Shown: one piece after another, positions 1 through 6,085 of the stretch
Layout of the letters: every line of letters starts with the position of its first letter
Numbering within the stretch: position 1 is the first letter of the stretch
Made by a program: the position numbers and the translations under genes
Notes under the pieces: model-generated
Databases searched by the model: none
The model's input: the letters and a program-made list of their open reading frames with translations, nothing else
Told to the model about the DNA's origin: nothing
Origin: JAJFTV01 sp964532655
Lineage (GTDB): Bacteria > Chloroflexota > Anaerolineae > Anaerolineales > Anaerolineaceae
NCBI GenBank assembly: GCA_964532655.1
Contig: CAZHMZ010000150.1
Span: 1 to 9,360 of the forward strand
Direction of reading: 5' to 3'
DNA length: 9,360 nucleotides

Positions 1-313
1 TTACCCTGACCGCCCGGCCCTCAAATACCATGTCGATGGTCTCCAGGCTGGCGGAGAGCGTGCAGGACGGATTTGCGGCAAGGTTGCGGGATTTCAACGT
101 GGAGGGACCGCTGGTGAAATAGATTTCGCCGTCAAGCCAGAGCGCGCCAACCCCGGCAGCATGCGGGCGGCCATCCGGGCGCACGGTGCCCAGGAAAGCG
201 GGTCTGCCGAAGAAGATGTTAGCCGCCAACAGATCGCGCGGCCTGCTCCATGGCAACGGGGTGTGCCCGTAAATATCGAGATTCCGGGTTTCAATCGGAG
301 CGGGCTCAGTCAT
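1..313 (-). CDS. Pyridoxamine 5'-phosphate oxidase-like (PPOX) family protein, C-terminus cut by window edge
   Basis: Reading the minus strand from an ATG at 313 gives 104 codons with no stop before the window edge. The protein starts MTEPAPIETRNLDIYG and continues with FLGTVRPDGRPHAAGVGALW (about residues 45-64), then a strand ending in IYFTSGPSTLKSRNLAANPS. This is the split-barrel flavin-binding pattern of the PPOX superfamily: a TVRPDGRPH strand, then a glycine/serine turn with K-x-R-N-L. Such proteins bind FMN or F420 in the cytoplasm and carry out small redox reactions; the substrate here cannot be read. The start is supported by AAGGGAG about 7 nt upstream. Family members are usually 130-200 residues, so the visible part is roughly the N-terminal half or more. 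It follows the SRPBCC gene in the same direction and may share its transcript. Family call is fairly secure; FMN versus F420 is undecided. Confidence 0.85.
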   Translation of the reverse strand, partial: MTEPAPIETRNLDIYGHTPLPWSRPRDLLAANIFFGRPAFLGTVRPDGRPHAAGVGALWLDGEIYFTSGPSTLKSRNLAANPSCTLSASLETIDMVFEGRAVRV

Positions 314-354
314 TGGGTTTCTCCCTTCTGGTACGGCCAGACCTGAATTTCATT

Positions 355-498
355 TCAAGCGGGCTCCCAGGCGAACAATTGTTGTTCAATCACTGCCAGA
401 TCGTGCAGACCTTTTCGGACGGTTGCCTGAACTTGCTGGGGGACAGCATATGGCTTCCAGCGCGATGTGCATGCCCGGCGCCTAATAGCGAATGCCAT
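355..498 (-). CDS. Doubtful 47-residue ORF between the SRPBCC and PPOX genes
   Basis: An ATG at 498 opens a 47-codon frame that overlaps the end of the SRPBCC gene by 17 nt and stops with TGA at 355-357. Its C-terminal half (KPYAVPQQVQATVRKGLHDL, then a short acidic/hydrophobic end in FAWEPA) looks amphipathic and protein-like. There is only a weak GGAA next to the ATG, and I recognise no family. It could be a real small protein, the tail of a decayed gene, or a chance open frame. It also lies in the position that a frameshifted extension of the SRPBCC protein would occupy. It is listed because it fills the otherwise unexplained gap between two co-directional genes. Confidence 0.2.
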   Translation of the reverse strand: MAFAIRRRACTSRWKPYAVPQQVQATVRKGLHDLAVIEQQLFAWEPA

Positions 499-928
499 GT
501 TCCAGGAAAAATTTCATTTCGGTCAGCACACTGGCCCAACCGGCAACCCGGTTGAGCAGATCTTTCATCCCTTTATCGTCGTTTTTAAAGCCGTCTTCAT
601 GAACACGAACAAGCGTGCCGTCGTTCACCTGGGTAAAGCTGAAGATGGTGGTGGTGAAGTAACCGCGCGAATCGGCCTCCCACTGATATACATAGCGGCT
701 AGGCGGATCGTATTCGAGCACCTTGCCGGGATATTCACCGGTGTAGTTATCGACCCCGTGGTTTTTGAAGCGGAAGATGATCTTGCCGCCCGGCTGGGGC
801 TCCAGTTCGGTTCCGGTGGTGAACCATTCGTTCAATCCCTCAGCCGTCGCCAGCGCGCGAAACACCTTTTCGATGGGTACTCTGACCAGCACACGGAAAT
901 CGACATTTTCATCACGAACATTTTCCAT
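482..928 (-). CDS. SRPBCC / AHSA1-type START-domain protein
   Basis: The 148-residue protein begins MENVRDENVDFRVLVRVPIE. It has the AHSA1-like layout: an opening strand and helix with the pattern VPIEKVFRALATAEGLNEWF, a central hydrophobic cup with PGGKIIFRF and a strand pattern ending YEYDPPSRYVYQW-like (actual KVLEYDPPSRYVYQWEAD), then a C-terminal helix GWASVLTEMKFFLEHG that closes the ligand cavity. The family binds small hydrophobic ligands in the cytoplasm; no ligand can be inferred. The ATG at 926-928 is chosen because GAGAGGTGA lies just upstream and the domain begins there. An upstream in-frame Met at 1024 would put coding sequence across the divergent promoter of the MarR operon. 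It is transcribed divergently from marR, so the repressor could also affect it, and it may be co-transcribed with the downstream PPOX gene. Confidence 0.9.
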   Translation of the reverse strand: MENVRDENVDFRVLVRVPIEKVFRALATAEGLNEWFTTGTELEPQPGGKIIFRFKNHGVDNYTGEYPGKVLEYDPPSRYVYQWEADSRGYFTTTIFSFTQVNDGTLVRVHEDGFKNDDKGMKDLLNRVAGWASVLTEMKFFLEHGIRY

Positions 929-945
929 AATCACCTCTCTCTTGC

Positions 946-973
946 ATGTTATCACAAAGGCTGTTTGGAACAA
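946..973 (-). promoter_or_regulatory. Possible promoter of the SRPBCC gene
   Basis: On the minus strand TTGTTC (968-973) and TAACAT (946-951) are separated by 16 bp and lie a short distance before the ribosome-binding site of the SRPBCC gene. The match to sigma-70 consensus is only partial (3/6 and 4/6), so this is a candidate chosen mainly for position. Confidence 0.3.
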
Positions 974-995
974 AATGATTGCATTTCGTATTTTG
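971..995. promoter_or_regulatory. Inverted repeat just upstream of the marR -35, possible operator
   Basis: CAAAAT (971-976) and ATTTTG (990-995) form 6-bp arms around 13 bp, ending 5 bp before the -35 box of the rightward promoter and overlapping the candidate -35 of the leftward gene. A dyad here could let one dimer affect both directions. The arms are short and A/T-rich, so chance occurrence is possible. Confidence 0.22.
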
Positions 996-1000
996 ACACC

Positions 1001-1029
1001 TTGACGAGCCCGCAACCTGAGCATATAAT
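1001..1029 (+). promoter_or_regulatory. Sigma-70 promoter of the marR-ABC operon
   Basis: TTGACG (1001-1006; 5/6 to the -35 consensus) and TATAAT (1024-1029; perfect -10) are spaced by exactly 17 bp. Transcription would begin near 1036, leaving a leader of roughly 40 nt before the MarR start at 1078. This is the strongest promoter visible in the window. Confidence 0.85.
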
Positions 1030-1041
1030 GCCATTCGTTTA

Positions 1042-1074
1042 ATTAAGAGGGCTTATTAGTTTCAAGGACTTAAT
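1042..1074. promoter_or_regulatory. Inverted repeat in the marR leader, possible MarR operator
   Basis: ATTAAG (1042-1047) and CTTAAT (1069-1074) are perfect inverted 6-bp arms with 21 bp between them. They lie between the probable transcription start and the start codon and span the ribosome-binding site AAGGA (1064-1068). TTAATTAA (1039-1046) overlaps the left arm. MarR repressors often bind A/T-rich palindromes near their own promoter, which makes this an attractive autoregulatory site. The wide spacing is unusual, so confidence is low. Confidence 0.25.
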
Positions 1075-1077
1075 CAA

Positions 1078-1551
1078 ATGAACAAAGAAATTCTGGTCGA
1101 TCTTTTAGTGGAGATGTTGAACAAGTTTCGCGGATATTCCATGCGGAACAATATTACCTTTGCCCGCAGGAATAACCTGTCAATGTCTCAAATGGGCACC
1201 TTGTTTCGTCTCCATCGGCAGGGCCCCAGTGGCGTATCCCAGATTGGCTGCGAAATGGTTATCAGCAGCGCGGCGGTCAGCCAGATGCTGGAAAAACTGG
1301 TCCAACAGGGACTGGTGCTGCGCAGCGAAGCGCCGACGGATCGACGCGCCAAGGTGATCGAGCTTACACCCGAGGGCCGGCAGATGGTCGATGAAGTTCA
1401 CGGTGCAGTACGGCAATCGATTTTGCATGTGATGGATGAAATGAGCGACGACGAAGCTCAAAAGGTTTACGAGGTTTTGAAATTGATCATTGAAAAAGTC
1501 GATCAAAGTGAAAGCAAAGAACAGACACAGGAAGAAACGAGGGAATTTTAA
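1078..1551 (+). CDS. MarR-family transcriptional regulator
   Basis: The 157-residue protein has a winged helix-turn-helix flanked by dimerisation helices. The helix-turn-helix runs through about residues 50-77 (GPSGVSQIGCEM, then SSAAVSQMLEKLVQQGLV). The wing carries the hallmark DRR (88-90) inside SEAPTDRRAKVIELTPEGR. The C-terminus is a long helix with a polar Glu/Gln-rich tail. Family members are dimeric repressors that leave DNA when bound by a drug, phenolic compound or oxidant. The ATG at 1078 has AAGGA 9 nt upstream and follows a near-consensus promoter. It is the first gene of an operon with two ABC exporter subunits, ending 2 nt before the first, so local control of that exporter is the natural inference. 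The inducer cannot be read. A conserved cysteine role is not obvious; one Cys (C58) lies in the helix-turn-helix region. Confidence 0.93.
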   Translation: MNKEILVDLLVEMLNKFRGYSMRNNITFARRNNLSMSQMGTLFRLHRQGPSGVSQIGCEMVISSAAVSQMLEKLVQQGLVLRSEAPTDRRAKVIELTPEGRQMVDEVHGAVRQSILHVMDEMSDDEAQKVYEVLKLIIEKVDQSESKEQTQEETREF

Positions 1552-1553
1552 AA

Positions 1554-3794
1554 ATGCTGCGTTTGATCAGGTATCTAAAGCCTTACCGGTTGATGATCCT
1601 TGCAGCAGTGGTACTGCTGTTTGCGCAGGCCAATTTTGATCTGGCGCTGCCGGATTACTTATCCAAAATTGTCAACGTGGGCATCCAGCAGGGCGGCGTG
1701 GAGGATGCGGTTCCTCAGGCTGTGCGGGGTTCCACGGTAGAGAAAATGAAGCTGTTTATGAACAGCGAAGACTTCAACTATTTTACGGCGCAATATACGC
1801 TGGTAGAACCGGGCTCGGAACAGGCCGGAGCGCTGCTGGAGAAATACCCGGTATTGGAAAGCGAACCGGTGTACACCCTCAACGAGATCAGCAAAGACAC
1901 GCACACTGAACTGAACCGGATCCTGGGAAAAGCCTGGCTGGCAATCGCGGGTGTCCAGAAGTTGATGGATGATCCCACTGCTGCCCAGAGCATGGGCATG
2001 CCGGAAGGTTTCGATCTCTCCTCCATCCCGGCTGGGACGGATCTGTTTACCCTGCTGGGGCAGCTTCCCCAGCCGCAGCGGCAGAAGATTGCTGATGCCA
2101 TGGATGCCCGTTTCACCTCCATGGGTGACAGCATAATCACCCAGGCGGCCGTGAAGGTGGTGAAAACAGAATATGAAGCGTTGGGTATGGATACCGGTCG
2201 TCTGCAGAGCCAGTACATCGCCGGCATGGGCGGATGGATGCTGCTGCTTTCACTGGGATCGTCTGTAGCGGCTGTAGCGGTCAGCTATCTGGCTGCGCGC
2301 ACCTCTGCCGGCACCGGGCGCAACATGCGCCGCGATGTGTTCCAGCGGGTAGAAAACTTCTCCAGCGCCGAATTTGACACTTTTTCCACGGCTTCGCTGA
2401 TCACCCGCACCACCAATGATGTATCTCAGATCCAGATGGTGGTGATGATGATGATCCGCATGGCCTTTTTTGCCCCCATCATGGGCATTGGCGGCATCCT
2501 GCGGGTGGTCAACAAAAACGCCTCCATGTGGTGGTTGATCGCGATTGCCGTGGTAGCCCTGATTGGCATGATTATGGGCATCTTCTCCACCGCGCTGCCG
2601 CGCTTCAAGATTGTGCAAAAGTTGATCGATAAACTCAACCTGGTGGCCCGCGAAGGTCTCTCGGGCATGATGGTGATCCGCGCCTTCAACATGCAGCCAT
2701 TTGAAGAGGATCGCTTTGACAAAGCCAATCTGGATTTGACCGCCACCTCGCGTTTCATCAACCGGGTTATGTCGCTCATGTCACCGGGGATGATGATCAT
2801 CATGAACGGATTGTCAGTGGGCATCATCTGGGTGGGTTCACACCAGATCGCGCAGGCCAATATGCAGGTGGGCGATATGATGGCGTTCATCCAGTACGCC
2901 ATGACGATCATGTTCTCGTTCATGATGCTCTCGATGATGTTTATCATGCTGCCGCGCGCCTCGGTTTCCGCCGACCGCATCGCTGATGTGCTGGCTGTAG
3001 AACCGGTCATCCGAGACCCGAAGCAGCCCCGCCAGTTCAACAAGCCGTTTGAGGGCAGGATCGAATTCCGCAATGTTTCCTTCCGCTACCCGGACGCCAG
3101 CGATGATGTGCTGCACGATATCAGCTTTACCGCTCACCCCGGGCAAACCACAGCTTTCATCGGCTCAACCGGCTCGGGAAAATCGACCGTGGTGAACCTG
3201 GTGCCGCGTTTCTTTGACGTGAGTGAGGGACAGATTCTGATTGACGGGACCGATATCCGAGAGGTGTCACAGCATGATCTGCGCGAGCAGATTGGCTATG
3301 TGCCTCAAAAAGGCGTGCTGTTCTCCGGTACGATCGAGAGCAACCTGAAGTATGCCGATGAGAATGCGTCCGCGGATGAGTTGAAAAATGCTGTTCACAC
3401 TGCGCAGGCCGCCGATTTTGTCTTTGCCAAAGAGAACGGAATGGAAGAGGAAATCGCACAGGGCGGAACCAACGTATCCGGCGGACAGAAACAGCGTCTT
3501 TCCATTGCTCGCGCGCTGGTCAAACGCCCGCCCATTTACATTTTTGACGACAGCTTTTCAGCGCTGGACTTTAAAACCGATGCGGCGCTGCGTAAGGCGT
3601 TGAAGCAGGATACGGCTGCCAGTACCATTCTGCTGGTGACCCAGCGGGTTTCCACCATCAAGAATGCAGATCAGATTGTTGTGCTGGATGAAGGCAAGAT
3701 TGTGGGCAAAGGCACCCATGCCGAACTGATGGAAAACTGTCCTACCTATCGTGAAATTGCCATGTCGCAGCTCAGTCTGGAGGAATTACGATGA
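1554..3794 (+). CDS. ABC exporter half-transporter with degenerate ATPase site and large extracellular loop
   Basis: The 746-residue protein fuses a six-helix exporter domain to an ABC ATPase. TM1 is about residues 12-30, TM2 226-247, TM3 300-318, TM4 325-345, TM5 411-432 and TM6 440-466. In the ATPase domain, Walker A is GSTGSGKST (537-545), the Q-loop Gln is Q585, the signature is VSGGQ (641-645), Walker B is IYIFDD (661-666) and the D-loop is SALD (669-672). D666 replaces the catalytic Glu, and Q697 (VTQR) replaces the switch His. That pair of substitutions marks the degenerate-site subunit of heterodimeric exporters such as TM287/288. Roughly residues 38-222, between TM1 and TM2, are an extra soluble domain, which explains why it is about 160 residues longer than a usual half-transporter. 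GAGGGA lies about 9 nt before the ATG. It overlaps the next gene by 4 nt, its obvious partner. Substrate unknown; drug or lipid-like compounds are typical. Confidence 0.96.
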   Translation: MLRLIRYLKPYRLMILAAVVLLFAQANFDLALPDYLSKIVNVGIQQGGVEDAVPQAVRGSTVEKMKLFMNSEDFNYFTAQYTLVEPGSEQAGALLEKYPVLESEPVYTLNEISKDTHTELNRILGKAWLAIAGVQKLMDDPTAAQSMGMPEGFDLSSIPAGTDLFTLLGQLPQPQRQKIADAMDARFTSMGDSIITQAAVKVVKTEYEALGMDTGRLQSQYIAGMGGWMLLLSLGSSVAAVAVSYLAARTSAGTGRNMRRDVFQRVENFSSAEFDTFSTASLITRTTNDVSQIQMVVMMMIRMAFFAPIMGIGGILRVVNKNASMWWLIAIAVVALIGMIMGIFSTALPRFKIVQKLIDKLNLVAREGLSGMMVIRAFNMQPFEEDRFDKANLDLTATSRFINRVMSLMSPGMMIIMNGLSVGIIWVGSHQIAQANMQVGDMMAFIQYAMTIMFSFMMLSMMFIMLPRASVSADRIADVLAVEPVIRDPKQPRQFNKPFEGRIEFRNVSFRYPDASDDVLHDISFTAHPGQTTAFIGSTGSGKSTVVNLVPRFFDVSEGQILIDGTDIREVSQHDLREQIGYVPQKGVLFSGTIESNLKYADENASADELKNAVHTAQAADFVFAKENGMEEEIAQGGTNVSGGQKQRLSIARALVKRPPIYIFDDSFSALDFKTDAALRKALKQDTAASTILLVTQRVSTIKNADQIVVLDEGKIVGKGTHAELMENCPTYREIAMSQLSLEELR

Positions 3795-5668
3795 CCATTA
3801 TGATCAGACCTGGCGGCGGCGGACCCAACCAGGGACCGCGCCGCGGCCCAGGCCCGGCCGGTATGATGATGAAAGGCGAGAAGGCCAAAGATTTTAAAGG
3901 TACCATGAGCAAGCTGATCCGGTATCTCAAACCGTACCGGCTGGCTTTGATCGGGATGTTTATTTTTGCGATCGCTTCTACCATCGCGAGTATTGTCGGA
4001 CCAAAGATCCTGGGTAACGCAACTACGCGGCTGTTTGAAGGCGTGATGGCGCAGATTTCGGGCACCGGTTCGATTGATTTCAACTATATCGGGAACATCC
4101 TGCTGTTTACGATCGGGTTGTACCTGCTCTCGGCGGTCTTCGCGTTTGCCCAGGGCTGGGTGATGGCGGATGTTTCCACCAACCTGGCTTACCGGCTGCG
4201 CAAGGATATCGACCAGAAAATTAACAAGCTGCCGCTGAAATACTTTGACAGAATCACGCACGGCGAGGTGCTGTCACGCATCACCAACGATGTGGATACG
4301 GTCAACCAGACCTTCAGCCAGAGCATCACCCAGGTGATCACCTCGGCGGTGACCATGGTGGGTATTCTGATCATGATGCTGTCGATCAGTTGGCTGATGA
4401 CGCTGGTGGCGCTGGTGGTGATTCCGCTCTCAGTACTGGTGGTTTCGTTGGTGGTGGGAAAATCGCAGAAATACTTCAAGCAGCAGCAGGATTACCTGGG
4501 GCATGTCAACGGGCATGTGGAAGAGATGTACGGCGGTCACCTGGTGGTGAAAGCCTTCAACGGCGAGCAGAAGAGTATCGAGCAGTTTGACGAATACAAC
4601 AACACCCTGTACGAATCCGCCTGGAAGGCGCAGTTCCTCTCCAGCCTGCTGCCGCCGGCCACGCACCTGGTGGGCAACATCGGCTATGTGCTGGTGGCCA
4701 TTTTAGGCGGCTGGCAGGTGGTGCAGGGGCGCATTACTGTGGGCGATATCCAGGCTTTTGTGCAGTACGTGCGCAACTTCAACCAGCCTATCACCCAGTT
4801 GGCCAACACCTCCAATATGCTGCAGCAGACGGCCGCGGCCGCTGAAAGGGTGTTCGCCTTCCTGGAAGAAGTGGAGGAACCCGCCGACGCCGCCGAAGCG
4901 GTGGAATGGGTGGATGTGAAGGGCGAGGTGGAGTTTGATAACGTGCACTTCGGGTACAGCCCGGAGAAGATCGTCATCAACGATTTCTGCGCCACCATCC
5001 AACCGGGGCAGAAGATCGCCATTGTGGGCCCGACCGGGGCAGGCAAGACCACCATGGTCAAGCTGTTGATGCGCTTTTACGATCTGAACGGGGGCGAGAT
5101 CCGCGTGGATGGACACAACATTGTTGATCTCACCCGCCACGATCTGCGTGATAAGTTTGGTATGGTGCTGCAGGATGCCTGGCTGTATAACGGAACGATC
5201 ATGGAGAACATTCGCTACGGCCGGCCGGATGCTACGGATGAGGAAGTGATCGCGGCTGCGCGAACCGCGCGCGTGGATCATTTCATCAACACCCTGACGC
5301 AGGGATATCAGACCATGCTGAACGAGGAGACCACCAACATCTCGCAGGGACAGATGCAGTTGCTGACCATTGCCCGGGCGGTGCTCAGCAATCCGCGCAT
5401 CCTGATTTTGGATGAGGCGACCAGCTCGGTGGATACGCGTACCGAGGTGCTGATCCAGGAAGCGTTGAACAATTTGATGGTGGGACGCACCAGCTTCATC
5501 ATCGCGCACCGCCTGAGCACCATCCGCAACGCCGACTTGATTTTGGTGATGCGCGACGGTGATATTGTGGAGCAGGGCACGCAGGAAGAGTTGCTGGCCA
5601 GAGGCGGGTTCTACGCCCAGTTGTACAACAGCCAGTTTGAGGGAGTCGAGGAGCCGGCGAGGATTTAG
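3791..5668 (+). CDS. ABC exporter half-transporter with catalytic ATPase site, partner of the preceding gene
   Basis: The 625-residue protein starts with a Gly/Pro/Arg-rich leader (about residues 7-38), then the same LIRYLKPYRL segment as its partner (42-51), six membrane helices (to about 345) and an ABC ATPase. Walker A is GPTGAGKTT (413-421), the Q-loop Gln is Q461, Walker B is ILILDE (537-542) with catalytic E542, the D-loop is SSVD (545-548) and the switch His is H573 (IIAHRLSTI). The signature is ISQGQ (517-521), not LSGGQ. In a heterodimer, its intact Walker B and His would pair with the VSGGQ of the other subunit to give one working site, while its ISQGQ faces the partner's DD/Gln site. 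The ATGA overlap (3791-3794) and GGAGGA 6 nt before the ATG suggest translational coupling and matched amounts. It ends 6 nt before a strong hairpin. Substrate unknown. Confidence 0.96.
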   Translation: MTIMIRPGGGGPNQGPRRGPGPAGMMMKGEKAKDFKGTMSKLIRYLKPYRLALIGMFIFAIASTIASIVGPKILGNATTRLFEGVMAQISGTGSIDFNYIGNILLFTIGLYLLSAVFAFAQGWVMADVSTNLAYRLRKDIDQKINKLPLKYFDRITHGEVLSRITNDVDTVNQTFSQSITQVITSAVTMVGILIMMLSISWLMTLVALVVIPLSVLVVSLVVGKSQKYFKQQQDYLGHVNGHVEEMYGGHLVVKAFNGEQKSIEQFDEYNNTLYESAWKAQFLSSLLPPATHLVGNIGYVLVAILGGWQVVQGRITVGDIQAFVQYVRNFNQPITQLANTSNMLQQTAAAAERVFAFLEEVEEPADAAEAVEWVDVKGEVEFDNVHFGYSPEKIVINDFCATIQPGQKIAIVGPTGAGKTTMVKLLMRFYDLNGGEIRVDGHNIVDLTRHDLRDKFGMVLQDAWLYNGTIMENIRYGRPDATDEEVIAAARTARVDHFINTLTQGYQTMLNEETTNISQGQMQLLTIARAVLSNPRILILDEATSSVDTRTEVLIQEALNNLMVGRTSFIIAHRLSTIRNADLILVMRDGDIVEQGTQEELLARGGFYAQLYNSQFEGVEEPARI

Positions 5669-5674
5669 ATTTTT

Positions 5675-5714
5675 ATGAGTGAGTGTGTGCAGAGGACTGC
5701 ACACACTCACTCAT
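5675..5714 (+). terminator. Perfect 18-bp hairpin 6 nt after the ABC operon, probable terminator or 3' end stabiliser
   Basis: ATGAGTGAGTGTGTGCAG (5675-5692) and its exact complement (5697-5714) enclose the loop AGGA (TCCT on the other strand). The hairpin follows the stop codon of the last ABC gene almost directly, between convergent operons. It has no downstream T-run on the plus strand, so it is not a standard intrinsic terminator. It shares stem length, loop size and the CAG/CTG closing triplets with the hairpins of the composite repeats, but lacks their GC-rich palindrome, so it may be a solo member of that family. Confidence 0.5.
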
Positions 5715-5730
5715 CTGCGAGATTTCCGTC

Positions 5731-5822
5731 TTAAATGGGCATTTTGCCGGTCATCCGGCAAAATGCCCATTTAATTTAAATTTTCCCGCCCCTCGAGGGG
5801 CGGGGACAAAGGGATGGGGTGA
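5731..5822 (+). repeat. Composite repeat unit A: hairpin + AT spacer + GC palindrome + G-rich tail
   Basis: Hairpin arms are TTAAATGGGCATTTTGCCGG (5731-5750) and its perfect complement (5755-5774), with loop TCAT. A 10-nt A/T spacer (5775-5784) follows, then the palindrome CCCGCCCCTC/GAGGGGCGGG (5785-5804, with one more G at 5805) and the tail ACAAAGGGATGGGGTGA (5806-5822). From 5797 to 5819 four G-runs with loops of 1, 5 and 2 nt make a G-quadruplex motif on the plus strand. The unit converges on unit B. Confidence 0.85.
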
Positions 5823-5830
5823 CCATTGCG

Positions 5831-5925
5831 CCCCCCTAACCCCCTTGCCCCTTTCCCCGAATCGGGGAAGGGGGAATAACTATTTATGGGCAAAGTTGTG
5901 CAGTCTTCTGCGCAACTTTGCCCAT
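5831..5925 (-). repeat. Composite repeat unit B, inverted relative to A
   Basis: Read on the minus strand the order is hairpin, spacer, palindrome, tail. The hairpin arms are ATGGGCAAAGTTGTGCAG (5886-5903) and CTGCGCAACTTTGCCCAT (5908-5925), with loop TCTT and a single G-T pair. The spacer is 11 nt (5875-5885). The palindrome CCCCTTTCCCCGA/TCGGGGAAGGGG (5848-5873) has a one-base bulge. The tail is a set of C-runs (5831-5844), so a G-quadruplex motif lies on the minus strand. Its palindrome class differs from unit A (CCCCTTYCCC type rather than the CTCGAG-centred type). Confidence 0.8.
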
Positions 5926-5992
5926 TGGCGGGAAATAAAAGGGCATTTGTCTAAACACCAGAAAAAATGTAGAGAAAGGCACTTCCCCATCC

Positions 5993-6083
5993 TGTCAGCG
6001 AGTTTTGACGTTCTTACGTCAAAACTCGCTGACATAAAAAATATCCCCGCCCCTCGAGGGGCGGGGACAAAGGGGTGGGGTGA
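5993..6083 (+). repeat. Composite repeat unit C, downstream flank of the hydrolase gene
   Basis: Hairpin arms TGTCAGCGAGTTTTGACGT (5993-6011) and exact complement (6016-6034) enclose the loop TCTT. A 10-nt spacer TAAAAAATAT (6035-6044) precedes a perfect 22-bp palindrome centred on CTCGAG (6045-6066) and the tail ACAAAGGGGTGGGGTGA (6067-6083). The run 6058-6080 is GGGG-C-GGGG-ACAAA-GGGG-T-GGGG, a four-tetrad G-quadruplex motif. The tail ends 2 nt before the stop codon of the leftward hydrolase gene. Confidence 0.88.
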
Positions 6084-6085
6084 TC

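Larger units (their letters stand above)
5669..6085. other. Gene-free intergenic region made mostly of structured repeats
   Basis: No convincing gene lies between the ABC operon and the hydrolase converging on it. The region holds a lone hairpin (5675-5714), a convergent pair of composite repeat units (5731-5822 and 5831-5925), a plain A-rich stretch (5926-5992) in which I see nothing beyond a short CTTCCCCATCC that resembles a repeat tail, and a third composite unit (5993-6083). A long open frame through it is a product of the repeats reading through in one phase. Confidence 0.8.

Noticed and set aside
929..1024. N-terminal extension of the SRPBCC protein to the Met at 1024
   Set aside because: It would run through the divergent promoter region, and a much better ribosome-binding site serves the ATG at 928.
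2250..2618. Minus-strand frame with a run of histidines, metal-binding look
   Set aside because: The His run is the antisense of Met/Val-rich membrane helix codons (ATG/GTG repeats) in the first ABC gene.
4703..5710. 335-codon minus-strand open frame opposite the second ABC ATPase
   Set aside because: It is His/Gln-rich antisense of a strongly conserved ATPase domain, with no motif of its own.
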